A stretch of DNA of 64,000 nt. Origin: Branchiostoma lanceolatum. Its lineage: Eukaryota > Chordata > Leptocardii > Amphioxiformes > Branchiostomatidae. Where the stretch lies: positions 27,302,642-27,366,641 of the forward strand of contig NC_089722.1 of NCBI RefSeq assembly GCF_035083965.1, in the 5' to 3' direction. The notes under the pieces were generated by a model. It did no database searches. It was given only the letters and a program-made list of their open reading frames with translations, and was not told where the DNA came from. Below are positions 1-11,308 of the stretch, piece by piece. Position 1 is the stretch's first letter, and each line of letters starts with the position of its first letter. The position numbers and the translations under genes were made by a program.

Positions 1-1632
1 TAGAGTGAGGTTTGAGTACATATGTTGGCGAATGTCTAGTGGTAAATTGTTCCAGATGACGGCAATACGACTAAAGTAAGAGAATGAGAATGATTCAGTT
101 TTACATGGCCGTGGTACAAGTTGGAATTGGTCTGTAGAGCGAAGTGATCTAGTAGGTCTGGATACATTGAGGACATGAGAAATGTTGGTACAGTACACGT
201 TGCGGAAACATTTGAAAAGAAATAAGATATCAAAAAGTTCTCGTCTGTAACACAATGGTAGAAGGTTGGTATGGGTTAATCTGTCCTTATAGTTAAGTTC
301 GTAATCATTACAGATGTACTTGGTAGCACGTCTTTGAACACCTTCTACTTTGCGCTGATACAATCTTGTATGCGGTGCCCATACCTGAGAACAGTAGTCT
401 AAATGTGGTATCACCAGTGATCGATACAAATTGAGTTTAACAGTAAATGGGGCATTAAAGCCTACTGATCTCTTGATCATTGCAAGTCTTGAGTTACATG
501 TTGATATCTTCTTACGTACATGAGAATTCCAGGATAAGTTATGTTGTACATGAACTCCTAAGTCATTATAACTATCTTGTCGACTGAGTACAGAATCTGA
601 CATGCTATAAGGGTATTCAACAGGTGAAGTTTTACGTGTCATACTAACAACTGAACACTTAGATGGATGAAATACCATCTCCCAGGTTTTCCCCCAAGCC
701 ACAAGACGATCTAAGTCGGACTGAAATTTAAAACAATCAAAAATCGAGGTAATTCTTCTAAAACATTTAGCGTCATCTGCAAACATGGCCATTTTACCAA
801 ATTCAACACAGTCAGGTAAATCATTAACGAATAATAAAAACAAGAATGGCCCTAAAATGGATCCCTGGGGGACACCTGACAACACAGGTAAGTAATCAGA
901 CATTTCGCCTTCTATGACAGTTCTTTGAAAACGTTCTGAAAGATAGTCGTTAAATAAAGCAAGTAGTTGTCTGGAGAACCCAAAAGATTTCAATTTGTGT
1001 ACTAGGAGTTTATGAGAGACACTATCAAATGCTTTGCAAAAATCCAAGAATATTACGTCAACTTGCCCAGATTTATCCAGTACTTCACCTATTTCCTCGT
1101 AAACTTCTAAAAGTTGGGTGGTAGTGGATTTTCCCTTGACGAAACCATGTTGAAGGGGATAAAGAGTGTTTGACAATAATGGATAAAGAGAGTTGAAAAT
1201 ACATCTTTCGAAAACTTTGCTTGTGATACATAATAACGACACAGGTCTGTAATTAGATACGGCACTCTTATCACCCTTCTTAAAAACAGGAGTAATATTA
1301 GCTTTTTTCCACATACTCGGAATTTTTGCATTGCTCACACATAATTGAAACAGTTTTTCCAATGATGGTGCTAATTGGGCTGCACACTTGTTTAATACCA
1401 TCGCTGGGAGATCGTCCGGCCCTGTGGCCTTTGTAACTTCCAGGTTTTTGAGAATAGATTCAATGGTGCTGACAGAAAATGTAACTGAAGAGATTTTTGG
1501 CACACTAGAAGTATCAATCAAGTCGGGCAACGGGGTTTCCCCATCGGTACAGTTAAAAACAGAGTAAAAGAAGTTATTGAACAATTCTGCCTTCTCCTGA
1601 GCAGACTCAGCAGACTCATCCTGAAATTTCAT
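1..1632 (-). CDS. Reverse transcriptase of a 5'-truncated LINE (partial, runs off left edge)
   Basis: The minus-strand frame from the Met codon at 1632 is open without a stop to base 1, about 544 codons. It encodes the RT of a non-LTR retrotransposon: an early block with NYRPVSLL (about 1254-1231), LDFCKAFDSVSH (about 1047-1012), the GVPQGSILGP box (about 876-847), and the catalytic FADD (783-772). The thumb and C-terminal part follow, with LVIPHLDYCSQVWAP near 417-373. The motif wording fits the CR1/L2/Jockey group, but the clade is an inference. In-frame homology stops at about 1665, next to an in-frame TAA at 1663-1665, so the copy lacks its endonuclease and upstream part. This 5' truncation is usual for LINE insertions. 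The frame is undamaged, so the copy is probably young. The 3' end lies outside the window. Confidence 0.9.
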   Translation of the reverse strand, partial: MKFQDESAESAQEKAELFNNFFYSVFNCTDGETPLPDLIDTSSVPKISSVTFSVSTIESILKNLEVTKATGPDDLPAMVLNKCAAQLAPSLEKLFQLCVSNAKIPSMWKKANITPVFKKGDKSAVSNYRPVSLLCITSKVFERCIFNSLYPLLSNTLYPLQHGFVKGKSTTTQLLEVYEEIGEVLDKSGQVDVIFLDFCKAFDSVSHKLLVHKLKSFGFSRQLLALFNDYLSERFQRTVIEGEMSDYLPVLSGVPQGSILGPFLFLLFVNDLPDCVEFGKMAMFADDAKCFRRITSIFDCFKFQSDLDRLVAWGKTWEMVFHPSKCSVVSMTRKTSPVEYPYSMSDSVLSRQDSYNDLGVHVQHNLSWNSHVRKKISTCNSRLAMIKRSVGFNAPFTVKLNLYRSLVIPHLDYCSQVWAPHTRLYQRKVEGVQRRATKYICNDYELNYKDRLTHTNLLPLCYRRELFDILFLFKCFRNVYCTNISHVLNVSRPTRSLRSTDQFQLVPRPCKTESFSFSYFSRIAVIWNNLPLDIRQHMYSNLTL

Positions 1633-1665
1633 TTTGTCTGGTAGATTTTTAGACTTTGTCTTTTA

Positions 1666-4344
1666 TACGACAAACTTCGTCATCAGAGGAGCCGAGGGAC
1701 TGTCAATCATTATGCAAATGCTTCTCTGTGACGTCTTTCCTCTGATGTTCGAGGGAACATCCTGCGTTTTGAACACGTATATGGATTTGTGTGACGTAAG
1801 ATATCGAATGACATTTGAATATGATCTTTTCTCTTGGCAATTTCTTAAAACGTTAATGTTCTTGAAAATTGTCGGACCATTTTCTGAACAATCTAATTGC
1901 ATGTAAGTCATACCATATCGCTGTTGCAATAAGCTACATTGAAGTTAGCACAGTGGCGAAATTTATCCAGTGAATCTATCTCGAAAAAAAGAGCAGAATC
2001 ATACGACGTGTTTTTTTGTAATAATAATCACAACGCAAAACAGACATCATTAATAATAATTTGAGAAAAGATAACTAAGACCAGACTAGAATAATATAGC
2101 AATTGGTTTATTTAGATTTGATTTAGAATCCCTCAACATGTGATGTAATTCTGCAAACATGAGTCTATATTTCAGTGCTCAGACCGATTGCTGGCCCTTG
2201 CTCATCTTGATTAAAAGAAACCCAAGCAATATTAGCGACTGAAAATAGGACTTTGAAAGTCAATTTATTTATTAATTTCTACGCATGATTAGTTCAAACA
2301 AAAATATCACCATATATAGCGATGTCTATGATGCAAAAATATGACGTCGATGTGATGTGAGAACTCACTGAAAATCGTTGCCAGAATTCTTAGGGGATCA
2401 TCGCATGGCGCATTTTTGGGCGGTTTTGAAATGCTCAAAGTATGAAGTTATTATGCAAATGTGCTAAACAATGGTTGTGAATGTCACTACCGGAACGATT
2501 TGAGCATTTTTTTATTTCCAATTTTCGGGCCCTAATATTGCTTTGGTTGCCTTTAAGGCTTTCCAGGCAGCAACGTTCTTAGTACATTCGACAACTGACA
2601 GCTTTCATGTCTTCAACTTGTATAATTCAATTGCCAAATACAGATGCAGCCATGAAATACTGCACTCAGAATAGATTACTATACAGGAAATGTATAGCAC
2701 GGTTATATATATTGAAGAAATACATCGTTATTGAAGTCACCTTCAAATAAGTAAAACCATAAGGCATGTCCCTATATCCCTGTGCTGACAACATTACGCA
2801 CGCATATCTTCCTTTCCCATTCGCTTTCCAATTTTACCCCGCCTATAGGCCAACCCTCGAGACATTTCGAAATACCAACGAGAAACAGCTTTTGACAGAA
2901 TGCAGAGGAGATTCATTTCTGTCGAAAGTGCCGAACCGATTTTTCTTTGCGGTACAGTTGATAAAAAAAGCTTCAGAAATATGGGAGGCAAACATTAGCC
3001 CAGAGCGTGTGCGTAGTTGTAAATCCGTAGGGGGGTTGAAATTTTAGCGGCAAAGCTGGCCTTCCACACCGCCCGGATTACAGGACGACACGTAGCTAAG
3101 ATCAGATAGATGAAAGTCAGAACATAATGAGGTACATGAAAGACTTGCATGGCAAGGGCTAATAGAATCGGTGGTCATAATCTCTTTTCTCTGCATGGCG
3201 CCTTTCATGGGGTCCTCTGGCCTGGAATAGATACAGCAACTCGATATAGTTTGAACGTGCGAAAGGAGAAAAATCATAGGCAAATTGTGCGTAAACACAG
3301 CAAAGTTATCTTGATTGTATTTGTCGTTACAATATTTCTCTAATAGATATAGTCGTGTTGCTGTCGTTAATATATTTGTCATGATTAATAACGGGACATA
3401 CAAAGTTCTATGCATTTTTGTTCACAATAAATCTTGAGCCCTATCCCTGTTTGAATGTAACGTTACGCCATTGTAATTGTAGAGACGGCTTCATTGGATA
3501 GCATGCCTCCCTCCCTACACTTGCCAAAAAGTCCGAACTTCAGAGTTCTCAAGAACAGGGCTTATCTGTAGCATGAACTTTGGACGCAGGAAAGTCCCAG
3601 TATTTAGACGCAGTCTTTTGAAGTCATCTAGCTTCTAACATTTTGAAACTTCCGTCTGGTTGACTGTCAAAGTACTAAACGACTATACAGAGAAGAACAT
3701 ATGACTTAAGTTCCTTTTACTTCTCAATGAATCATTTTATTTATATGCTTTCTTCTTTTTTTCATTTGATAATAGGATTTGACTTAAAGATGTACCATCC
3801 ATTTATATCAATAGTCTACTACTATTGGTTAAGCTACCTGGAATTCCTTTTATATCATATATAACATCATCAGTATCTATAGCTAACAGGATATACGTAT
3901 CGTTCAACTGAAGCAAATGCACTATGACCATTCAAAGTAATCCAAGGCGTGATTGCTCTTGTCATGATCAAGGAGTGATCTATCACGTGCCGTCCATGTA
4001 GAGTTTCAACGACACGCAAGACGGCGCTTTTGCGTTGGTTTCTTTCTTACCGTCACCAATAATGTTACGTTTTCAGGTGCGTGTGTACGTCTGTTTTTTG
4101 TCTGTTTTTTGTTTATTTGTTTTTTTTTGTTTTTTTGTTTATTTTCAAACAGTATAAGGCGAGAAGTTGTGGATGGATCTTTAGGACATTTTGCATGTTA
4201 GTAGGTGTTTACAGAATGAAGAAATGGTGAGATAAAAATCCCCCTGCGGCTTTCCATGGTACTGCAGCGGAACGTTTGGTTTTGCTATCTTGTGTTCTGG
4301 ACAAGCTTTGGTGGGAGATATATTTATGCTCGCAATGAATTGAT
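1666..4344. other. Intergenic stretch, no gene seen
   Basis: AT-rich non-coding DNA. Short open frames occur on both strands (the longest is 123 codons at 3044-3415, minus), but they have no recognisable motifs, splice structure or coding-like composition. It contains a dispersed repeat near 2441-2556 (listed separately) and a T-rich run at 4092-4142. I see no RNA gene. Confidence 0.6.
2441..2556 (+). repeat. Dispersed repeat, second copy at 51751-51869
   Basis: A block of about 115 bases starting with a TTATGCAAATGTGCTAAACA-type string and ending in ATATTGCTTTGGTTGCCTTT recurs in the same orientation near 51751-51869, with scattered mismatches. Neither copy is coding. It is probably part of a transposable element whose ends I cannot define. 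Confidence 0.65.
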
Positions 4345-5092
4345 ATAATAATAATAATAACTTTATTGCTCAACAATTGTACAAGGTACAGAGTATGGCA
4401 TTCACTGGTACATAGATAACATTCTACTAGGCTAATCCGTCTATCTTATACAATATGGTGTACTAGTCTATCTTATACAATATGGTGTAGTAGTATGGGA
4501 TGACAATGGGATTTTACAATTATTGGAGGAGTTTCTTACGTCTAGACATTCTTTGATATATTTCCCAATGTATACCATGCATGGGTTGTCACATGTCATT
4601 ATGTACTTAAATTTGCTATTTAAGTCCATTGAGATAAATCCTGGTAAGTCCAACGATAGCATTGAGTATAGTGAATTACGTAAATCAAAATATTTGGGAC
4701 ATACAATCAAAAAGTGATATTCGTCTTCAACTACCTCTGGACAAAATGGACAAACCCTCTGGTCTATAGGGAGTTTTTGAAATCTCCCCGTTTCTATACT
4801 TAATTTATGGCAGCCAATTCTGAGTTTTGTGATTGCTCTACGTACGTCGAGGCTCTTAATGTTTGAAAGGTAGTTTTCTTGCTTATAAATCTTGTTTAAG
4901 GTAGAAAGAAAGGAAAGTTTGGAATTGTTTCGAATAGCGCAATGCCAATTTTGTATATAAACATCTTGTAGACGTTGTCGTAGCTGAGTGTTGATTATAT
5001 CTATATGGTATGACTTCGGGTTCAGCCATATGTGTCCAAAACCGTGGTAGTTGAGGATATTTTTCACGTGGACAACCCAATCATGCTCCTAT
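4345..5092 (-). mobile_element. LINE 3' fragment: C-terminal ORF end plus 3' tail
   Basis: The frame 5092-4468 (minus) encodes about 208 residues of the region downstream of the RT in a LINE polyprotein. It carries a cysteine/histidine knuckle, CPFCPEVVEDEYHFLIVCP (about 4760-4704), that is usual there. Upstream of 5092 the frame meets a stop, so the copy is 5'-truncated. After the stop, a short 3' UTR leads to an AATAAA on the minus strand (plus TTTATT 4362-4367) and a (TTA)n microsatellite tail at 4345-4360, the kind of tail used by several LINE clades instead of poly(A). The last ~55 bases recur at 50639-50695. No RT or endonuclease is present, so this copy is dead. The clade is not determined. 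Confidence 0.8.
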
Positions 5093-6262
5093 AAGTATGG
5101 GCTCTCTAGCTGTTTTCTTTGGAACAGCTGGGCGTTTCAGTGGCAGAATTCAAGAAGGGATGAATGAATGAATGACTGGATGAATTGTCAAAATCTTGTT
5201 AGCTCTAAGCAACTTTGATGAAGACCAACACAATGATATGTAGATTAGGACTTCATTTGAATAATTAATAAGGAACATTTATATTTCAATTATGCTAGGA
5301 ACTAAGTACTCATTACATTTGTAACGTTAGGGATATTAATGGGTATCAATAATACAAATCAGGACCAAATTTGCTGATGAATAATTGTATAATACCTGTA
5401 ATGGTAATTGATAAGATAATCATTTTTGTTATCCGGTATGCATGTTTCAATCTGGAACATTAAATGTGCATGCCTTCTCTCTTAACTGAGGGCATTATTA
5501 GTGTAGTTGCACATGTGTGTTAGGCAAATTCCAGCTCTTTGTTACAGAGAAGATTGTCTTATTTTCGTTTTTTTTTTTTTTTGCGGTTGGTTCCGTCACA
5601 GCCTGCTTGAAAATTATACGGCATCAAAATCGAACGACGGCCTACGGGCCATAATGAAGCTACGTGCAAGGGTCATTCATCCCATGGGATAATCCAAATT
5701 ATGTTTTCCTGTCAAGCAAAGCCTGGAACAGAAACCACCGGTGATTTCACCGCCAGATTGTCAAAACAAAGTAGCGGTTGATTGGAGCAAAATTAAATGA
5801 CATTATGTAGCACCCAGCATGGTTTCCCCTCAATTAGTCTTAATGATTCCCTTATTTTACATCAAGGGACTTATTATTATCAATCGTGCACATCCTATTT
5901 GTCACATATTGTGGTAAATGCAGGACCACATTGATGTTAAGTATCTCTTTGTATCATGTAAAACTATCAAAGATTATCGAATGTGACACTAGTGTTAGTT
6001 TATATATTACTCGGAAATGTAAACCATCAACGAGCCACTTTTGTGTGCATGTAGTGATTGAAATTTTACCGTCCACATCTCTATTATATTACACTCCTTA
6101 GGAAACATGATACATCATTATCATGTTACTGGCTTTATACAGTCTCTATGGAGACAAATATAAGATTGATTCATCTTGAAAAGTGACCTAAATAGCCACT
6201 GGCTGTGTGGAAAACCGCCCGTTAACTTCAAAGGCATGCGTAGGATTTGCTGTAGGCCGTAA
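5093..6262. other. Intergenic stretch, no gene seen
   Basis: No supported gene. It contains a (TGAA)n-like run at 5160-5182 and a T-run at 5567-5583. Small open frames here have no motifs and no splice context. Confidence 0.55.
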
Positions 6263-7095
6263 GCCCTCTCCCTCCCCCTTCCCCCATTCCACTCGTGTGC
6301 CTTAAGTTATACATATATTCCCTTTGTATTCCTGTGTTGTTTGTCATGTTACGTGTTTTTGCAATAAACATCAGGCCATGTTATTATAGAAACGAAAAAC
6401 ACTTTGCGAACTAATGAAAAAAAAACTTCAATAATCTAAATGCACTGGTGAAGAAAACTTTACTCTCTTTACTATCTATATCTCAGTTGGTTTCATTGTA
6501 AATCATAAGGACATTTTCAACATTCAACCAAGTTATGTCTCGTCAATTTGTGTTATTTCTTATTTTAGGAAATTCCCGGATTCGTAGTAGCCGTTTTTCG
6601 GGAATTAGATATGAATGAAAACATGTATTTGAATTTATTCATCAATTTGTATTTCCCATTATATCAACTTAATACGCAAATCATGCGGACTCGCATATAC
6701 GCACGAATGTGAGGGGGCTTTAGAAAATTATTCATTATGCGTATGAATGAATATACGAAAAAGTATGATCTTACGGAAAAATTCAAGATACGCCATTCAA
6801 GAATGGAATTTACGGTTGAGACCATTGAACTCTCGTAGAGCGACCCTTGAGCGCTCCATGAGCGCTTTCTGTGGCTCTTTGATACCATTTTGGCGCATAC
6901 TCTGCGCTCATTGTTGGATCACCATCCAAGGCGCTCTCACGGCGACTGTTTTGAACCGGTGGCGACCATGGCGACCATGGCGACCATAGCGCTCTCTGTG
7001 CGCTCCCTTCGCGCTCCCAGAGCGACGTTGGCGCTCTCTCGGCGCTTTCTGTGCGCTCTGGCCAATTTGAGGTCGCAGAGAGCGGAATGGGGGTA
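6263..7095 (-). mobile_element. Diverged GAGCGC-rich MITE (Harbinger-like), with remnant of another MITE
   Basis: This is an old, inverted copy of the element at 10107-11064. It shares the CCCCCATTCCAC end (6281), a middle block with TTGCAATAAA (about 6359), the block AAATTCAAGATAC (about 6778), GAGCGC-type repeats (6838-7084), and the far end GGAATGGGGGTA (7084-7095). TAA occurs on both sides (6260-6262 and 7096-7098), matching the TAA target duplications of the younger copies. The left terminus has gained a pyrimidine-rich run. A stray end of a different family (GCATATACGCACGAATGTGAGGGGGC-like, about 6690-6722) interrupts the middle. Open frames over the GC-rich part are artefacts of the repeat. 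Confidence 0.65.
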
Positions 7096-7098
7096 TAA

Positions 7099-8228
7099 CT
7101 TACAAGATCTTCAACAGCTTGAATGTTTTGATGACACTCAGTATGACAGCTTCATTGTGTATCATTCATGTATCGAAGAATCATAGAAAAGCAGGAATAC
7201 AGCAGAGTATTGGTTTTATATGAGATTTGGTTATGGATGATAAAAAGTTTAGCCAACGTAACGATAAGAAGCCATTGGGCTTCGACTTTGGAAATTCTTG
7301 CATAGAACACGATGAAAATTGTAGACATTGGTCGGCATCAAACCCAAACCTACCTACGCACATACGCCTACACATCATGTTACTCAGTGCATATTCAATT
7401 TCACAATGTTTACATCAAAGGAAAGTTTTACCGAAGGCGACAGCCTCCACGATTGCCAAGGACAACAAGTTGATACTATTAGATTTTCCTTGTGACCTTT
7501 AGGATGACAACTTCATACACATCGTTAATTGCGTAACTATCTTTTTTATAAAGTAGCTTCCTTTCACGAAAACAAAATGTTTCAATGGAGCACCAGTCCT
7601 GCCGTCGTCGTCGATGACATCATTGGATACCAACTCCGGGAGGTCGGACCGCCGCAGGACACTCGCCACTGCCTGCCGTCCATCGGCGTTACTAACTCCT
7701 GTGTCTCTCCACGTGCTCCTTACGGTGTCAATTATATTTCACCCCAAGCACTGATCATTAATTGCAATTGTACCAGCACGACGGCAACTCCATGGGAGTG
7801 TGGGTGGAAAATAGACCTCACTGACTAACATCCAATTCAAAGGGCGTCGTAGACACTTTGATATAGATTCGAGTCCCAAGCAGGCGAGGCTTTGTCGGAG
7901 GACCATCGTATGACTGGACGCTCACACAGATATCAAAGTATTTCACAGCAAGAAGTCGGTGAGTTTAAACTCATTCTTGTCCACATTTGTCACAAGGCAT
8001 TTTACAGGCAAATCATTACCTGACAAGGTGTTGTTGATTTAGTCTTCCTATATGCAACGTCGTCTCTCTTTTTTCCATCGGGTCCCCTGTGACTGTCACA
8101 TTGTTTTTAAAAAATGTTATCGAGGCCTTCTTAAGACTGTCTTGAACACCTGGATCGGAATATCTGAATTGTGATTAGCTCTGAGATCACCGATGCCGTA
8201 TTAATATTACATGTAGTATAACACTAAT
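7099..8228. other. Intergenic stretch with a partial extra copy of the downstream repeat
   Basis: No gene. A segment near 7917-7990 (GACGCTCACACAGATAT...) recurs at 8838-8912 and 12231-12305, and 8200-8228 matches the flank just before the SINE at 8944. The 7.9-8.3 kb stretch therefore looks like a partial, older copy of the tandem unit that follows. Confidence 0.5.
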
Positions 8229-8322
8229 GGGGTTGTGTGGCGTAACGGCAGAGCTCAGGACCAAGTTGTCCCGGGTTCGAATCCTGTCATGTCACCAATC
8301 TTGTGCCCTTGAGAAAATGAAC
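8229..8322 (+). mobile_element. tRNA-derived SINE head (3'-truncated)
   Basis: It has a tRNA-like promoter: an A box TGGCGTAACGG and a B box GGTTCGAATCC, about 34 bases apart. The copy stops abruptly where the first tandem unit begins (GGCCTTGTGTGAA), so the unit border lies within the SINE body. Confidence 0.75.
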
Positions 8323-8943
8323 ACTGGCCTTGTGTGAATTTGTTTAACGAATTTCTTACGTAAGACCAAGACTGAGTGAATACAGATCTGTCAGAAATCC
8401 TTTCATAAGATGTTGTTGACCTGAATACTGCGTCATCGGAGAATTCCGACTAATCATCTCAAACCAACCATGCCCCAAGCTGTTTCTAACACATCTATAG
8501 ATATACAGCCATTCAGTGATATGTACTCGGTCAATGTACCCTGTTTGGTTTGGATAGTAAGTAGGTGAGGATTTGGCATGAAATTTGCACAGATTTTCAT
8601 CATTAGATATCTACATGTCATCATTTCATCTCGACTGTCGGCGAGGCAAACATTTCTTCCAAGTACTTGCTTTCTAGTACAATTGTCGGCAGGTACATCC
8701 TAATGTTTCTTTAAATGTCTGGTCCTGAATACGACTTATTTTGGCACGACGTACATGAGTTAAGCTATATCTTAATGTTTTTTGCTCTATATTTTCTTCT
8801 TAATTGTCATTTTTAGTACACTGTAAGGGATAAGAAGACGCTCACACAGATATTCAAGTATTTCACATCAAGAAGTCGGTGAGTTTTAAGTTTCTTCTTA
8901 TCCACATTTGTCGTATTAATATTACATGTAGTATTACACGAAT

Positions 8944-9240
8944 GGGGTTGTGTGGCGTAACGGCAGAACTCTGAACCAAGTGGTCCCGGGTTCGAATCCT
9001 GCCATGTCACCGATCTTGTGCCCTTGGGAAAAGGAACTATACACGGCCTTCCTCACTTCACGCAGGTGAAAATGAGTACCTATTCTTCGATTAAGAACGT
9101 CCCTTGGATAGGACGTTAGATGGAGGCCCCGTGTTTGGGGAGAGCCACACCTCTGGCATGTTAAAGAACCCACCACACCTTTCGAAAAAGAGTAACGATT
9201 CCCCGTTGTGCGACTGTCCAAATCCTTCTGTCTGAGTTTG
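8944..9240 (+). mobile_element. tRNA-derived SINE, near full length
   Basis: The head begins GGGGTTGTGTGGCGTAACGG (A box) and carries the B box GGTTCGAATCC at about 8989. The body includes GTGCCCTTGGGAAAAGG, GGATAGGACGTTAGATGGAGG and AAAGAACCCACCACACCTTTCG. These body blocks recur in the SINE copies at 12337, 20522 and 33906. The 3' end is approximate. It is not a functional tRNA gene: the acceptor arms do not pair and the body is long. Confidence 0.8.
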
Positions 9241-10106
9241 TGATTCACTACAAATCCCCCGGACGGAGGCCTGGTGAACCTATGCGTCGTACCATACGGT
9301 GATTTACATCATTCACTCGGACGGGAGACCTGTTGATTTTTGAGATATAACTGTCTTATGGTACCGGTGTCATTTGTGTACGTACAAATCATATCTGCAT
9401 ATTTTGATTGCTGTCACTCATTTTCATGAGTTTTGTACAAAAAAAATCAACATAATCCAGTATCATATCTTAACTGTTTTAAGTTCATTTACTAGATGAG
9501 TATTCGTCGGTTTCAGGGTTTGATCAGAAACATGAATGTAGCAGATTTGTAGACAACACTATAATACAATATGTACCGCCATCAGTAACGAGTGAATGAG
9601 ATACAACTTAAAATGCTTAAGAGGGCACAATAGCTCCAACAGCTGATGATAAACTTGTGGGAACGACGTTCACTCAAACACTTTTAACATGCTTTTTAAG
9701 ATAGAAATTTCATGGTATATGAGGACATCAATACTTGGCGTTTAATTATCGTTTATTCTACAAAGAGTCTTGAGAGAGTCTTTGAGAGTCTTTGAGTGTC
9801 AATAGATGGACAAGTATAATAAATTGATCTGGAGGATATTATTGATCATATATTTCGGTTGAGCGTTCACCTATGACTAGTCATGGGCATCATTTATCGG
9901 TATCTGCAGCCGAAGAAACGTCCTGCAACCTTAGCAGTCTTTTTTAGATTGATATTACCATTATCTACAAAGTAGGGTAGTACAGCCTGAACGCACCCTC
10001 TTCAAACTCATCCTAATCTGACACATGCCTCTTTAACAATAACAACTCTACTCCTATACTTTTACCTAGTTTACCCCATTGGCAGTCATTATACCTGTTT
10101 TAGTAA

Positions 10107-11064
10107 TACCCCCATTCCACTTGGACGGCGCTCTCACCGCGCTCTCACGGCGACCTCATTTTGGCCAGATCGCCGTGAGAGCGCCGACAGCGCGGCGAGA
10201 GCGCCGACAGCGCGGCGAGAGCGCCATGCGCGCCGTCACCTCGGCGATGGTTTTGAACATGCTCAAAACCTTCGCCGTGAGAGCGCCGAGAGAGCGCGGA
10301 GCGAGCGCGGTGAGCGCCGTGAGAGCGCGGTGAGCGCCGCGAGAGCGCCCAAGGTGGGATCAAAGGGCCGCAGCGATCGCTCAAGGATCGCAGCGAGCGC
10401 TCTATGAGGATTGAATGGTCTTAACTGTAGTTCAAACAAATTTGATTCTTGAAGTGATGTATCTTGAATTTCTGGGAATTTTCTGGTCAAATCATAGTTT
10501 TGCTCATGGGTAATACAAATTGACGAATAACTACAAGTACTTGCTTCCATTCAAATTAAATTCCCTCCAAGTTTTATTGTCAGTGATTCAAAATGTGTTT
10601 CAAAATTCTGTGATTTACGTTTCTATTATAACGTAGAATGATAAAATATATTTATTGCAAACAGTTTACATGACAGACAACACAGAAAAAACAAGTTTAA
10701 CATACATATATTACTTAAGACACACACTGAGCGACCGTGCAGCGACTAAGATTGAATCTGTTTTCCCCTTGATTTTATCATTCAAATATGATGCAAGAGG
10801 TAAAGGTATGACTGAGAAGACAACAAAGCACAAAAAACGTAACAAAAATTCGTTCTTTACCTCTGGAATTCGTTGAGTGATCTGTGAAATCTTTACAAAG
10901 TTGCTGACATTTGACATTTTGGTCGCGCTGAGAGCGCGCAAGGGTCGCCGTAGAGATTCCACTTGAGCACGTTTTCCAGGAGTTCGGCGCTCTTACAGCG
11001 CTCTTGACCATTTTAGGTCGCCGTGAGAGCGCGGTGAGAGCGCCGTCCAAGTGGAATGGGGGTC
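10107..11064. mobile_element. 958-bp non-autonomous DNA transposon, GAGCGC-rich MITE
   Basis: The terminal inverted repeats run from TACCCCCATTCCACTTGGAC at the left to its complement at 11045-11064, about 45 bases per arm. They are flanked by TAA on both sides (10104-10106, 11065-11067). The left third is a dense array of GAGCGC/GCGCTC motifs around a near-palindrome GGTTTTGAACATGCTCAAAACC (about 10249-10270); the right part is AT-rich. No transposase is encoded. A TAA duplication and TIRs starting G/T-A-CCCCC fit the PIF/Harbinger type, which is an inference. Tandem unit 2 lacks this insertion at the same place (about 13464). A close relative lies at 31221-32258. Confidence 0.85.
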
Positions 11065-11067
11065 TAA

Positions 11068-11308
11068 CCAACATTGCACGGCATTAGGACGGCGCTCTCG
11101 CCGCGCTCTCTAGATCTGCAACCTAAAATTTAACATTTAACCGAGGGATCAAACAATTTCATGGATAAAAACAAATCTGTTTACGTTTTGTTGTTTTCTC
11201 AGCTATGCTTTTGCATTTTGCACTATACTATGAAATCAAGGATTAGACTAAATCTGATTAAGGTCGCAGCGAGAGCGCAGCGCGATGGCCGTCAGGTGGA
11301 ATGGGGCC
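11068..11308. mobile_element. Small Harbinger-like MITE in unit 1
   Basis: Left end ACATTGCACGGCATTAGGACGG, AT-rich core (ATTTCATGGATAAAAACAAA... about 11155-11260), right end GGTCGCAGCGAGAGCGC...GGTGGAATGGGGCC, followed by TTA. It is the tandem partner of 13464-13697. Its left end was disturbed by the neighbouring 958-bp insertion. Confidence 0.7.

Noticed and set aside
8944..9020. tRNA gene
   Set aside because: A and B boxes are present but the acceptor and anticodon stems do not form, and a long shared SINE body follows.
10079..10550. Arg/Ser/Ala-rich open frames on both strands
   Set aside because: Produced by GAGCGC repeats of a MITE; the same frames appear in the copy at 31259-31633.
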